Shown in pieces: positions 15,414 to 25,200 of a DNA stretch of 64,000 nt. The translations under genes were made by a program, and so were the position numbers. The stretch's first letter is position 1. The number at the start of each line of letters is the position of its first letter. The notes under the pieces are model-generated. The model did no database searches. It saw only the letters and a list, made by a program, of their open reading frames with translations, and was not told the origin of the DNA. This stretch comes from G965232465 sp965276005 (GTDB lineage: Bacteria; Pseudomonadota; Alphaproteobacteria; JAQWUY01): positions 496,001 through 560,000 of the forward strand of contig OZ254962.1 in assembly GCA_965276005.1 (NCBI GenBank). Reading direction: 5' to 3'.

Positions 15414-17393
15414 TTAAATGTCTATATCTTGCACAAATTGGGCATTGTCCCGAATAAACTCGAAGCGTTTTTCCGGCTTTTTGCCCATTAGATTTTGTAC
15501 GGTGGTGTCCGTTTGTATGATGGCTTCGCTGTGATGTTTTTCTGGCACTTGTACCTGAATCAGCGAACGGGTGTTTATATCCATAGTGGTATGTTTCAAT
15601 TGTGTTGGCGACATTTCCCCTAATCCTTTGAATCGGCTGACTTCTACTTTGGCATTTTGGGGAAATTCTGTTGCCAATAGGTGGTCTTTGTGGGCGTCAT
15701 CACGGGCGTATATGGAGGTGTTTTTATGCACCAATCGATACAACGGCGGCATTGCCAAATACAGCCGTCCCGATTCGATCAATGCGGACATTTCTCGATA
15801 AAAGAAAGTCATTAGCAGCGTGGCGATATGGGCACCGTCCACATCCGCATCGGTCATAATAATCACCCGCCCATAGCGTAAATTGTCGATGTTAAACTCT
15901 CGACGGGTACCACAGCCTAAGGCTTGGACAATGTCTTTTATTTCTTGGTTGGCATCGATTTTGTCTTTGGTTGCCGATGCCACATTTAGGATTTTACCTT
16001 TTAGGGGCAATATGGCTTGGGTTTGGCGGTTTCTGCCTTGTTTTGCCGAACCGCCCGCTGAGTCCCCCTCGACCAGAAAAATTTCTGTGTTGTCCGTGTC
16101 TTTATCGGAACAATCCGCCAGCTTGCCCGGCAACCGCAATTTGCGGGTAGCGGTCTTGCGGCGGGTCTCCTTTTGCAAGCGGCGGCGGTTGCGTTCTTCC
16201 ATGCGTTCGACAATATACTGTAGTAGGTTGCGGGCAATTTGTGGATCCCGGGCAAGCCAAGTGTCGAAGTAGTCTTTTACCAAATTGTCTACTAGCTTAC
16301 TGGCTTCGGGCGATGACAATCGGTCTTTGGTTTGCGATTGGAATTGCGGATCGGGAATAAACACGGACAGTAGGAAAGACGCTTCGCCCATGACATCATC
16401 GGCGGTGATGTTGGCGGCTTTTTTTTCGCCTATTAAATCCCCATAGGCTTTTAAAGATCGGGTTAAACACGCTCGAAACCCAGCTTCATGGGTACCGCCT
16501 TGCGGTGTGGGAATGGTGTTACAATAGGTGTGGGTAAACCCATCGCCATCTACCGCCCACTGAATAGCCCACTCTACCCTGCCAATGCCGTCTGTTTGCT
16601 GGGCATTGCCGTAAAATGCTGTGTTTGCCACCACCCGTCGATCGCCCATTTGTGTATCGAGAAAATCCAGCAGCCCATTGGGAAAGTGAAACACTTCGTT
16701 GGTCGGCATAGTATCTGTATCGGCTATTTTCTCGGCGGCACATTTCCAGCGGATTTCAACGCCTTTAAACAGGTATGCTTTGGATCGTACCATATTGTAC
16801 AACCGTTTTGCCTGCAATATATTTTTACCGAATATATCTGCATCGGGCCAAAAATGTACGCTGGTACCCCGGCGGTTATGGATCGTCCCCAAATTTTCCA
16901 CAGGGGTTACCACATCGCCCCGGCTGTACTGTTGCCGCCACAAGGTTTTTTGACGGGCAACTTCGACGATCAGTTTTTCTGACAACGCATTGACAACGGA
17001 CGACCCGACCCCGTGTAATCCGCCAGCGGTGGCATAGGCTTTGCCTTCGAACTTGCCCCCAGAGTGCAATGATGTAAAAATCACTTCTAACGCAGATTTA
17101 CCGCTTTCGTGCATGTCTACGGGGATACCCCGTCCGTTATCGGTGATTTTTAACGACCCATCGGCACATAATTCCACTTCGATACGGTTGGCGTATCCTG
17201 CCACCGCCTCGTCCATAGAATTATCGAGAATCTCCGCTGCCATATGGTGCAGAGCGGTGCTGTCGACCCCGCCAATATACATGCCCGGGCGATGGCGTAC
17301 AGCCTCCAAACCTTCCAGCTGTTTAATCTGGCTGGCATCGTACGAATCGTCATGGGAGGCATGCAAGGTATGTAATAAAGTCGTGTCACTCAT
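15414..17393 (-). CDS. parE: DNA topoisomerase IV subunit B
   Basis: A 659-residue ATPase subunit of topoisomerase IV, which decatenates daughter chromosomes. GHKL ATPase motifs are seen: EILDNSMDEA (about residue 55), DNGRGIPVD, and GGLHGVGSSVVNALS. The TOPRIM part has VEGDSAGGSAKQGRNR and DADVDGAHIATLL. Length near 660 and the LPLKGKILNV form favour ParE over GyrB. The start lies just before conserved sequence leading to RPGMYIG. The merR-like gene lies 18 bases upstream on the same strand. Confidence 0.95.
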   Translation of the reverse strand: MSDTTLLHTLHASHDDSYDASQIKQLEGLEAVRHRPGMYIGGVDSTALHHMAAEILDNSMDEAVAGYANRIEVELCADGSLKITDNGRGIPVDMHESGKSALEVIFTSLHSGGKFEGKAYATAGGLHGVGSSVVNALSEKLIVEVARQKTLWRQQYSRGDVVTPVENLGTIHNRRGTSVHFWPDADIFGKNILQAKRLYNMVRSKAYLFKGVEIRWKCAAEKIADTDTMPTNEVFHFPNGLLDFLDTQMGDRRVVANTAFYGNAQQTDGIGRVEWAIQWAVDGDGFTHTYCNTIPTPQGGTHEAGFRACLTRSLKAYGDLIGEKKAANITADDVMGEASFLLSVFIPDPQFQSQTKDRLSSPEASKLVDNLVKDYFDTWLARDPQIARNLLQYIVERMEERNRRRLQKETRRKTATRKLRLPGKLADCSDKDTDNTEIFLVEGDSAGGSAKQGRNRQTQAILPLKGKILNVASATKDKIDANQEIKDIVQALGCGTRREFNIDNLRYGRVIIMTDADVDGAHIATLLMTFFYREMSALIESGRLYLAMPPLYRLVHKNTSIYARDDAHKDHLLATEFPQNAKVEVSRFKGLGEMSPTQLKHTTMDINTRSLIQVQVPEKHHSEAIIQTDTTVQNLMGKKPEKRFEFIRDNAQFVQDIDI

Positions 17394-17411
17394 GGTTTAA
17401 ATATGTACATT

Positions 17412-17819
17412 CTATTCGTTTAGCATTTTACGCAATTGTTGCAGTCTTGCCAAGATATTTTCTACATCTGCAACTAATGTACCGGATTGTATGGCGTGGG
17501 GTTTTTCCGCATGCGAACCATCGATGGGAGACAGCACAGAATCCCCCGCCGAATCGGTAATACTCCCCTCACGAAACGCCTTCACCCCATGTACCTTAAT
17601 CAATTTTAACACCCCTTGAATGGTGTAACCTTCGTTTCTCAAGTAATGGTAAATGCGTTGCAAATACGCCACATCGTCAGGCGAATAGACCCTATTATGC
17701 CTACCGACTTTCTTGGGATTTAAATAGGGAAATTTTTTCTCCCAAAACCGCAGTGTATGGGTTTCCACACCAACGATATTAGCAACATCCCTTATGCCTT
17801 TGTATACTGATTCACTCAT
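17412..17819 (-). CDS. MerR family transcriptional regulator
   Basis: A 135-residue protein with an N-terminal winged helix-turn-helix of MerR type (RDVANIVGVETHTLRFWEKKFPYLNP, about residues 10-36, read in two blocks) followed by RVYSPDDVAYLQRIYHYL. The rest is a short coil and polar tail, without the cysteines of metal-sensing members. Its place after ihfA matches many alphaproteobacteria, but the target genes are unknown. A TATACT box lies just ahead of the ATG, and no clear ribosome site is visible. Confidence 0.9.
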   Translation of the reverse strand: MSESVYKGIRDVANIVGVETHTLRFWEKKFPYLNPKKVGRHNRVYSPDDVAYLQRIYHYLRNEGYTIQGVLKLIKVHGVKAFREGSITDSAGDSVLSPIDGSHAEKPHAIQSGTLVADVENILARLQQLRKMLNE

Positions 17820-17840
17820 GGGAACAGTATAGCGGAAAAA

Positions 17841-18131
17841 TTAGACTTTTTCCACCTTATTTTTCAGCTGTCTACTGACCCGAAACGAAACCACTCTACG
17901 GGCGGAAATAACCGCTTGTTCTCTAGTTTTGGGGTTGCGACCGATGCGTTCAGACTTTTGTCTCACAGAAAAGGTACCAAATGAAGAAATTTTCACTTGG
18001 TTATTTTCATTTAGCTCTTCGGTTATCACATCCATTAAATCGGCAACAACATCGATGATCTCCTTGCGGGGAATACCTGTTTTTGCGTGAATATCTCTTA
18101 CCAAATCTGCTTTTGTCAAAGTACTAGCCAT
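17841..18131 (-). CDS. ihfA: Integration host factor subunit alpha
   Basis: A 96-residue DNA-bending protein of the HU/IHF family. KISSFGTFSVRQKSERIGRNPKT carries the beta-arm and the conserved GRNP tip (about residues 46-70, shown here with its flanks shortened in meaning). The TKADLVRDIHAKTG start and position next to fabH and merR support the alpha subunit. An AGGAGA site precedes the ATG. With IhfB it would bend DNA at sigma-54 promoters such as the one at 2965. Confidence 0.93.
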   Translation of the reverse strand: MASTLTKADLVRDIHAKTGIPRKEIIDVVADLMDVITEELNENNQVKISSFGTFSVRQKSERIGRNPKTREQAVISARRVVSFRVSRQLKNKVEKV

Positions 18132-18211
18132 TTATATATTCTCCTAATAATTAACCGTTTGTATAATTACATCGCCACTATAACAGAAAAATTGTTGTTG
18201 TGCAAGCGAAA

Positions 18212-19168
18212 CTACCACTTTAGTATAGCCGATCCCCAACTGAACCCGGCACCCATCACAGTTAAGGCGATTATGTCGTTGTTTTTAAACATTTTTTGTT
18301 GTACGGCTTGGTGCATGGCAACGGGGACGGTGGCAGCGGAAATATTGGCGTGATTCTGCAATGAGACAATAACTTTGTGCATGGGAATTTGTAGCTGATT
18401 GGCAACCGCTTTGATAATCCGCAAGTTGGCTTGGTGCGGCACCACCCAATCCACATCGCACAGCTGCATATTGTTGTGTGTCAGGGCGGTTTCGACAGCC
18501 GTTGCCATAGCATGCACTGCAAATTTGTACACGGCTTTGCCGTCCATGTCGATTCCCCGTACGCTGTCTGCGGGGGCGTTTGGTTTGGCACGGGTCATTA
18601 AATCATCGGTGTATGCCCCATCGGAAAATAGGTGTGTCGACAATACCCCCGCCGTGTCCGATTGCTCGACCACAACCGCCCCTGCCCCATCGCCAAACAG
18701 CACACAGGTATTGCGATCGGTCCAATCGAGCATACGGGACAGTAAGTCTACGCCAATAACCAATACCCGTTTGGCTTGCGATAGGGCAATTGTATTGTGG
18801 GCGTTGTTGAGGGCAAATATAAACCCGGCACAAGCCGCCGCCACATCGTATGCGGGTACGGCAATGGACATTTTCTTTGCCACCAAAGTAGCAACGGACG
18901 GAAACGCATAATCCCCCGATACGGTGGCAACGATAATGGCGTCTATGTCCGCATACTGCAACCCCGCATTTTCAATAGCCATTTTACCAGCTTCGAACGC
19001 CAAATCCGCACAGGTCTCGTCTGCCACCACATGGCGGCTATGGATGCCCGTACGGCTGATAATCCATGCGTCATTGGTATCGACCATTTTTGATAAATCA
19101 TCGTTGGTGATAATTTTTGGGGGTAAATAAGACCCTACACCAGTGATACGGGCATGTTTTAATGTCAT
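18212..19168 (-). CDS. fabH: 3-oxoacyl-ACP synthase III
   Basis: A 318-residue condensing enzyme that starts fatty acid synthesis by joining acetyl-CoA with malonyl-ACP. The catalytic Cys is in AAACAGFIFAL (about residue 111), the His in VVPHQANLRI and the Asn in NHANISAATVP. The start SD precedes ITGVGSYLPPKIITN, the usual N-terminus. It lies three bases after plsX and is clearly part of the same operon. Confidence 0.96.
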   Translation of the reverse strand: MTLKHARITGVGSYLPPKIITNDDLSKMVDTNDAWIISRTGIHSRHVVADETCADLAFEAGKMAIENAGLQYADIDAIIVATVSGDYAFPSVATLVAKKMSIAVPAYDVAAACAGFIFALNNAHNTIALSQAKRVLVIGVDLLSRMLDWTDRNTCVLFGDGAGAVVVEQSDTAGVLSTHLFSDGAYTDDLMTRAKPNAPADSVRGIDMDGKAVYKFAVHAMATAVETALTHNNMQLCDVDWVVPHQANLRIIKAVANQLQIPMHKVIVSLQNHANISAATVPVAMHQAVQQKMFKNNDIIALTVMGAGFSWGSAILKW

Positions 19169-19171
19169 AAT

Positions 19172-20218
19172 TCACTCATTTTCGTAATGCAACGCATTTG
19201 TTTTTTCTAATTCTTGCTGTAACGAAGTAATAAAGTCTTGTTCGGCTAAATCGACGGCGATTCTGATAGCGTTGGCAAACCCCACCGGATTTGTCCCTCC
19301 ATGCGATTTTACCGCAATGCCATTTAACCCCAGCATAATTGCCCCATTATAGCGGGACGGATCCAGGCGTTTTCTGAGCCTTAAGAACACGGGAAAGGCA
19401 AATACCACCCCCAAAATACCAAACACAGACGATACGATCGCCTGTTTTAAAGTGAGGGTGATAAAGCGGGCGGTGCCCTCCATAGTTTTCAGGGCAATAT
19501 TGCCGCTAAACCCATCGGTAACCACCACATTTGTGGTGCCTTTCATAATGTCGTCTCCCTCGATAAAACCGTGATAATTTACCAACGCATGATGGGATAA
19601 AATGTCGGCGGTTTCGTGGAGTTCTGGGTGTCCTTTGGTGTCCTCAGATCCGACATTTAACACGCCAACGGTCGGATTATCCGTGCGATGGCGGATGGTA
19701 AAGAACAGCGACCCCATGATGCTAAATTGCACCAAGTTTTTGGCGTCCGGACTGATATTTGCCCCTAAATCGAGAATAGAAGACGCCCCGTTTTGTGTGG
19801 GAATACTGGTGCATAATGCCGGGCGGCTGACCCCTTTTATCAGCCGCAGAGTAAACATCGATAACGCCATTAACGCCCCCGTGTTGCCCCCAGATACCGC
19901 ACAGTGGGCGGTGCCATCTTTGACCGCTTGAAATGCTTGTGCCATAGAGCTGTTGCGTCCAGTGCGTAATACGGCACTGGGTTTTTCGTGGGCTTTGATA
20001 ACCCGGTCTGTGTGGACAATTTCCACTCGATTTTGCAACAGCTTATATTTTTTTAATTGGGTTCGAATAGGGGCGGCATTGCCATATACGATAAAATGTA
20101 CATTTTTGCGGGCTTTTGCCACCAAATGTGCCGCCCTAATGACGACCCCGACGCCTTTATCGCACCCCATAGCGTCTAAGGCGACAACAATTTTGTCTGT
20201 GCTTTTTTGTTTTATCAT
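19172..20218 (-). CDS. plsX: Phosphate acyltransferase PlsX
   Basis: A 348-residue peripheral membrane enzyme that turns acyl-ACP into acyl-phosphate for phospholipid synthesis. VALDAMGCDKG at the N-terminus, VSGGNTGALMA (about residue 110), LDLGANISPD and VVTDGFSGNIALKT match the family. The usual DAMGGD reads DAMGCD here. The ATG overlaps the stop of the yceD-like gene by four bases (ATGA), and fabH follows after three bases. Confidence 0.96.
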   Translation of the reverse strand: MIKQKSTDKIVVALDAMGCDKGVGVVIRAAHLVAKARKNVHFIVYGNAAPIRTQLKKYKLLQNRVEIVHTDRVIKAHEKPSAVLRTGRNSSMAQAFQAVKDGTAHCAVSGGNTGALMALSMFTLRLIKGVSRPALCTSIPTQNGASSILDLGANISPDAKNLVQFSIMGSLFFTIRHRTDNPTVGVLNVGSEDTKGHPELHETADILSHHALVNYHGFIEGDDIMKGTTNVVVTDGFSGNIALKTMEGTARFITLTLKQAIVSSVFGILGVVFAFPVFLRLRKRLDPSRYNGAIMLGLNGIAVKSHGGTNPVGFANAIRIAVDLAEQDFITSLQQELEKTNALHYENE

Positions 20219-20748
20219 CGGTCTATATTCTCTTTTAGGGCACTCAACACGGCAAATGGATTGTGCTTTTTTGCTTCTGGTATCACATCTTTTTTGGGGT
20301 GAGACGGGTATTCAAAATATGCCCCTTGCTTGACCGGGTGGGTTGGCAGTGCCAGCAACAATTCTTGAATACAGGACTCATAAATGTCGATAGTACCATT
20401 TTCTAGGGGCTCGGGCAATAAATAAGTTTCGTCTGCATTGGCATCATTGCACAGATTGTCCGCATAATCGACCTGCATATCAGCGGCAATATCCATGTGG
20501 AATGTATCGCCACTTAACCCGCAAACAGCGGTGATGGTGGCGTGCATGTTGCCACCTAAGCGGTATATTTTTGCCGGTAACGGTTGCAAGTGCATATGAA
20601 ACACACAAGCGGTTACCTGTATATCCGTTGGCATCCGCTCTGTATTCAGCTGTGCCAAGTCGCTGTTCCGACATATCCAGTCATAGTATTGTCCCGTTGT
20701 TGGAATGTCTTGCACGACAATACGATGTGATAAGATTGGTTTTGCCAT
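20215..20748 (-). CDS. YceD family protein (DUF177)
   Basis: A 177-residue protein of the YceD/DUF177 family, linked with 23S rRNA accumulation and normally encoded next to rpmF and plsX. The middle contains the family's C-x-x-S region (AVCGLSGDTF), and the end has NPFAVLSALK as in other members. rpmF is not between this gene and plsX. It follows infA by three bases and overlaps plsX by four. Confidence 0.8.
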   Translation of the reverse strand: MAKPILSHRIVVQDIPTTGQYYDWICRNSDLAQLNTERMPTDIQVTACVFHMHLQPLPAKIYRLGGNMHATITAVCGLSGDTFHMDIAADMQVDYADNLCNDANADETYLLPEPLENGTIDIYESCIQELLLALPTHPVKQGAYFEYPSHPKKDVIPEAKKHNPFAVLSALKENIDR

Positions 20749-20751
20749 CGA

Positions 20752-20970
20752 TTATTTATGGCGAAAAATAATTCGCCCCTTGCTTAAATCATAAGGTGTC
20801 ATTTCCACATCCACTTTGTCCCCTACCATAACCCGAATGCGGAATTTACGCATTTTACCCGCTGTGTGGGCGATGATTTCGTGCCCATTTTCCAACTGCA
20901 CACGAAAGGTGGCATTGGGCAAGTTTTCCATCACCGTACCACTAAATTGAATCAGTTCCTCTTTTGCCAT
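20752..20970 (-). CDS. infA: Translation initiation factor IF-1
   Basis: A 72-residue OB-fold protein of exactly the usual length. GTVMENLPNATFRVQLENG and the HTAGKMRKFRIRVMVGD block are characteristic, and it ends GRIIFRHK. It occupies the ribosomal A site during initiation. It seems to head the transcript infA-yceD-plsX-fabH-ihfA-merR. Confidence 0.97.
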   Translation of the reverse strand: MAKEELIQFSGTVMENLPNATFRVQLENGHEIIAHTAGKMRKFRIRVMVGDKVDVEMTPYDLSKGRIIFRHK

Positions 20971-21000
20971 GTAGTGTCCTTTTGCTGTTATTTATATAGT

Positions 21001-21056
21001 GTCAATGGCTAGTTTATGCCTTATCTTAACAAAAAAAGCAACATATTTTGTTCGAG
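21001..21056. repeat. Imperfect direct repeat, copy 1
   Basis: GTCAATGGCTAGTTTATGCC and the following A/T-rich stretch up to TTTTGTT recur with changes at 21225-21295. The two copies flank the small-RNA candidate. Confidence 0.65.
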
Positions 21057-21070
21057 ACATTCTGAAGGTG

Positions 21071-21099
21071 TTTACAGACCGTTAGTAATGTGCTATTCT
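21071..21099 (+). promoter_or_regulatory. Promoter of the small-RNA candidate
   Basis: TTTACA at 21071-21076, a 17-base spacer and TATTCT at 21094-21099. This gives a start near 21105 with no ORF downstream on this strand. Confidence 0.6.
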
Positions 21100-21104
21100 A
21101 TTGC

Positions 21105-21167
21105 TGTGCGGCTCGTGTACCGCACACTCTCAAAATAAACTTTTGCCCCCGTCTAGGGGGTTTTTTT
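21105..21167 (+). ncRNA. Candidate small RNA with its own terminator
   Basis: About 63 bases between a good promoter and a strong terminator, in the gap between genes that both lie on the other strand. It forms a 7-bp stem (21105-21111 with 21120-21126, loop CTCGTGTA), a single-stranded CTCTCAAAATAAACTTTT stretch, then the terminator. The architecture is that of a trans-acting sRNA; no known family was recognised. It cannot be a leader of a + strand gene. Confidence 0.5.
21145..21167 (+). terminator. Rho-independent terminator of the small-RNA candidate
   Basis: CCCCC-GTCTA-GGGGG followed by seven T. Confidence 0.85.
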
Positions 21168-21224
21168 CCTTGCCCGCCGGTGTCATATAAAACGGTTAAA
21201 CACTGCATACATATTGTTTTATAA

Positions 21225-21295
21225 GTCAATGGCTGATTTATGCTTTATCTTAGTAAAAAAATCTTAACGAAAAAATCAATATGTTTTGTTTAGGA
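21225..21295. repeat. Imperfect direct repeat, copy 2
   Basis: GTCAATGGCTGATTTATGCT and the following A/T-rich sequence repeat the segment at 21001, with a small internal expansion. This copy reaches into the end of the phosphotransferase gene region. Confidence 0.65.
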
Positions 21296-22238
21296 GATGG
21301 GTAAAAAAAGCTTTTTTTGTGTGATTGTATAGATTTTTACCGCTTGCCCTGCCTGTGCATACTAGTATTAGGTTTTTATAAAAGCATTTTATGGCTTCTG
21401 AGGCGGTTGGATATGTGGCGGTTGGGTATTTTCCTAAATATGCCCCCATATGGTGCTGATGGGCTAGGATATGTGCTATGTGATGCAGCCGCCATCCGCT
21501 CATGTGTAAATCTAAACTGCCTACGGGGTATGCTCGTTTGTATTGTTGGCAGGCAATGGTGGCAAACCGCACATAGGCAAAGATCGTCCAATATTGTAAC
21601 CGCTGGGGACATATGGCGGTCTGTGTCCTGCGGGTGTATTCGCACAAAAAGTATTGCCGTTGATCGGGGGATAATGTGCCGTTGTGCCATATCGGTAACA
21701 AAAACCACGCTAAATCTTCGTGGCTATCGCCCATGTGGGCAAATTCCCAATCGAGGACAATCCCCGTATCAAACACATTGTCGCATTTGTAATCCCCATG
21801 TACCGTTACAGGGGTAAAGTCTGGGATATTGTCCAGTAGCCAAGTGATGGCGGTTTGTAATGGGGGATACAACATATGGGCGGTTTGTAATACCTGTTTG
21901 TACATGTGTAATCGCCGCTGTGTGGGGGGCTGAGGCACAGGCAATCGCAGGCTGTGGATTCGCTGTATATAATAAGATAAATAACTTAAACAAACGCTAT
22001 CTAACATATTGTATGTAAACGCATTTCCTCTGTCATATTTTAAAAATATGACATCGTTGTGTATATGCAGTACGGACGGGGCGTGTTCCCCCTGCAGTGC
22101 CCTATATACGGAAAATTCTTCACATGCGGTTAAAGCGTCGACAATGTCTTGTTGCCCGTGCATATGACGGGGATAGCGGGCAACCACATCGCCCTGTCGT
22201 ATATGTGTGTGCAACGCCCCACCATATAGCCGAGTCAT
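21276..22238 (-). CDS. Aminoglycoside/choline-kinase-like phosphotransferase
   Basis: A 320-residue protein with the protein-kinase-like fold used by APH and choline kinases. The catalytic loop reads VHGDYKCDNVF (HGDxxxxN, about residue 182), and the metal-binding DWE follows in VLDWEFAHMGD. The N-terminal lobe is short. Start: the ATG at 22238 overlaps the mfd stop as ATGA; the longer frame from 22343 would lie 105 bases inside mfd. The last 35 residues, over the duplicated repeat at 21276-21295, may be a recent extension. The substrate is unknown; antibiotic resistance should not be assumed. Confidence 0.78.
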   Translation of the reverse strand: MTRLYGGALHTHIRQGDVVARYPRHMHGQQDIVDALTACEEFSVYRALQGEHAPSVLHIHNDVIFLKYDRGNAFTYNMLDSVCLSYLSYYIQRIHSLRLPVPQPPTQRRLHMYKQVLQTAHMLYPPLQTAITWLLDNIPDFTPVTVHGDYKCDNVFDTGIVLDWEFAHMGDSHEDLAWFLLPIWHNGTLSPDQRQYFLCEYTRRTQTAICPQRLQYWTIFAYVRFATIACQQYKRAYPVGSLDLHMSGWRLHHIAHILAHQHHMGAYLGKYPTATYPTASEAIKCFYKNLILVCTGRASGKNLYNHTKKAFFTHLLNKTY

Positions 22239-25200
22239 TGTGATACCTTTGCTGTGTGCATGTGGCGGTTCGATACGACCATATCCGCCAATTTTTGCAA
22301 GATGGATTCTGTGCCGGCGATTCGTTGCTGTACGGTTTTCCATGTTGTTGCAACCAGCAATTTTTTATCGGGGCGGAGTTTTACCGTACCTTTGCTGTCG
22401 GTAGCATAGGCAATTAACAGTTCTGGTTTGGCGAAGGTGTCTTGGTAAAAACGGATAACAACGGCGTTGTCGCCCACATCGACTTTGTCGATACCGGCGT
22501 GCAAGCACAGGATTTTTAAATGCACAATCTTTAATAAATTATGTACCGTTTCGGGAATTTTGCCAAACCTATCGCCCATCTCGACGGTGATGTCATCGCA
22601 TTCTGTGCGGTTTTCCACCCTGCCCAAGCGGCGGTAAAACGACAGCCTTTCTGATAAATCGGGGATATAGTCTTCGGGGATATAAATCGCCATGCCCATA
22701 GATATTTGCGGGCTGAAAATATCGGTTTGTTGCCGGCTGTCGCTATCCGTATCGGCGGCTTGTTGCCGTTTTAAAATTTCTTGTTCTAGCATCCGTTGGT
22801 ACAGTTCCACCCCTACTTCTCGCACATGTCCGGATTGCTCCGCTCCTAACAAATTGCCCGCCCCTCGAATGTCTAAATCCCGGCTGGCAATGTTAAAACC
22901 ACACCCTAAAGTGTCGAGACTGGCAATCACTTGCAGGCGTTTTTTGGCGTTGTCGTTAAGTTTTTTATATGGGTCTGTGGTTAGGTAACAATACGCTTGG
23001 GTGTTGCTGCGCCCAATCCGTCCCCGCAATTGATATAGGTGGCTCATGCCGAACATATCCGCCCGGTGGATAACCATCGTATTTGCGGTTTTCACATCGA
23101 TACCGCTTTCGATAATGTTGGTGGCTAGTAACACATGGTAATTGCCCTGTACGAAATCGTCCATAATGGTATCTAGTTCCTTAGCAGGCACGCCCCCGTG
23201 GGCAACGGCAATACGGACATCCGGCACTAACGCAGAGACTTTTTTGTATACGGGGTGTAAGTCCGATACCCGGGGACACACATAGTACGCCTGTCCCCCC
23301 CGCCAGCGTTCCCGCAGCAGGGCTTCTTTGATAACCATACCGTCATATGCCATGTTAAAAGTGCGAATCGGCAGTCGATCTATGGGCGGGGTGGCAATAA
23401 TCGACATATCCCGCACACCGCTTAAAGCGGTCTGCAAAGTACGGGGAATTGGGGTAGCCGATAAGGACAACATATGCACATTTTGCTTAAGGCGTTTTAG
23501 CGATTCTTTTTGGGCGACGCCGAAGCTTTGTTCTTCGTCGATAACCACCATACCCAAGTTTTTAAACTGTATAGTGCGGGCAAATAAACCGTGCGTACCG
23601 ACGACTATATCCAGTGTGCCATCGGCAAGCTGGCGTTTTACCGCCGTGTTGTTTTTGCCCGTAGTCAATCGGGACAGCTGTCCAATGTGTATGGGCAATC
23701 CCTTAAACCGTGCACACAAAGTATTATAATGCTGTCGCACCAATAATGTGGTGGGGGCGACGATTGCCACTTGGGCGGTGTTCATAACCGTACAAAATAT
23801 CGCCCGCATGGCAACTTCGGTTTTGCCAAACCCCACATCGCCACAAATCAGCCTGTCCATAGGCACCCCACAGGTTAAATCGCCCAATACATCGTCGATG
23901 GCACGGGCTTGGTCGTCCGTTGGCACATAGGGGAAAGATTCGCAAAAATCGTCATATAGCCCTTGTAGTGGTGGGAATCTTTCCCCCTGTTTTAACGCTC
24001 GCTCTGCGGCAACGGCAATTAACGCATCTGCCATTTGCCCAATCCGTTGTTGCAACCGTTGTTTACGGGCGTGCCACGCCCCGCCACCTAGTTTGTCCAG
24101 CTGTACCGCATCGGTTGCCTCACCGTATCTGGACAATATGTCTATGTTTTCGACCGGCACAAAAATAGCATCGCCGCCAGCAAACGATACTTTTACACAA
24201 TCGTGTAATGCGGCGTTGATGGTTAGCCCCACTAAGCCTTCATAGCGGCCGATACCAGCGGTGGCGTGTACCACTAAATCGCCCACATCGAGGGTGGTAT
24301 AATCGGTAATAAAATGGGCATTACGGCGGCGGCGGGTGTTTTTTAGGGTCTTTTCGCCAAAAATATCCTGTTGCGATATAACGGCCACATCATCGCTCTC
24401 AAAGCCCGCCACAATGGGTAATATGGCAATCCCCACCCCTTTTATACGGGGGATGTCTGCCATAGTGTCTACCTCTGTTACCGCAAAGCCGAAATCGACC
24501 AAGTCCGCCCGAATCCGTTCCCATTCCCCCCTACTGTTACAGGTGAGCAGTAGCGGTTTTTTGATGCGTATAACATATTCTTTAAATGCCTGCCATATGT
24601 TGTCCCCTTGTATGCGGGCGGCGGTAAAGTGCATACTGGCACGGACGGGCAGATTGTACCCATGTGCTACCGACGACTGATGACAGTATATAACCGTACG
24701 ATTGTGCAGATACCGCCCCATACTGTCGCTGTTTATGTACATATCGGCAACGGGGGCGGGACGGTATACCCCGTCTGTATCTGTACCTGCGGTTTCATAT
24801 TGTTGTAGGCGATTGGTGTAGTATGTGTCGATGTCTTGTCGATGGGCGTGTAAAGCCGATTCGGTGTCGTTGCCAAACACTATCGGGCTGGTGACGGGGA
24901 TATAGTCAAATAGGCTTTCTAGTATATCGTAAAACAGACTTAGCCAGTGTTCATATCCTTGATACGGCACACTGCGACTGATAGAATCGTATAAGGGGTC
25001 GTTGGTTACTTGGTTACCGAATTGCAATCGGTATTTTTTGCGAAACGATGCAATAGTGGTGTCGTTAAGTAAAACTTCGCTAGCGGGATATACACAAAAT
25101 CCATCTATAGGGTGTCGGGATTTTTGACTCATCGCATCGAAGGTACGGATATTTTCGATGTCTGTGTCGAACAAATCCAGTCGTACAGGATCGGGGGAAT

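Noticed and set aside
22235..22343. Longer N-terminus for the phosphotransferase starting at 22343
   Set aside because: It would overlap mfd by over 100 bases; the ATGA overlap at 22238 is a normal coupled start.
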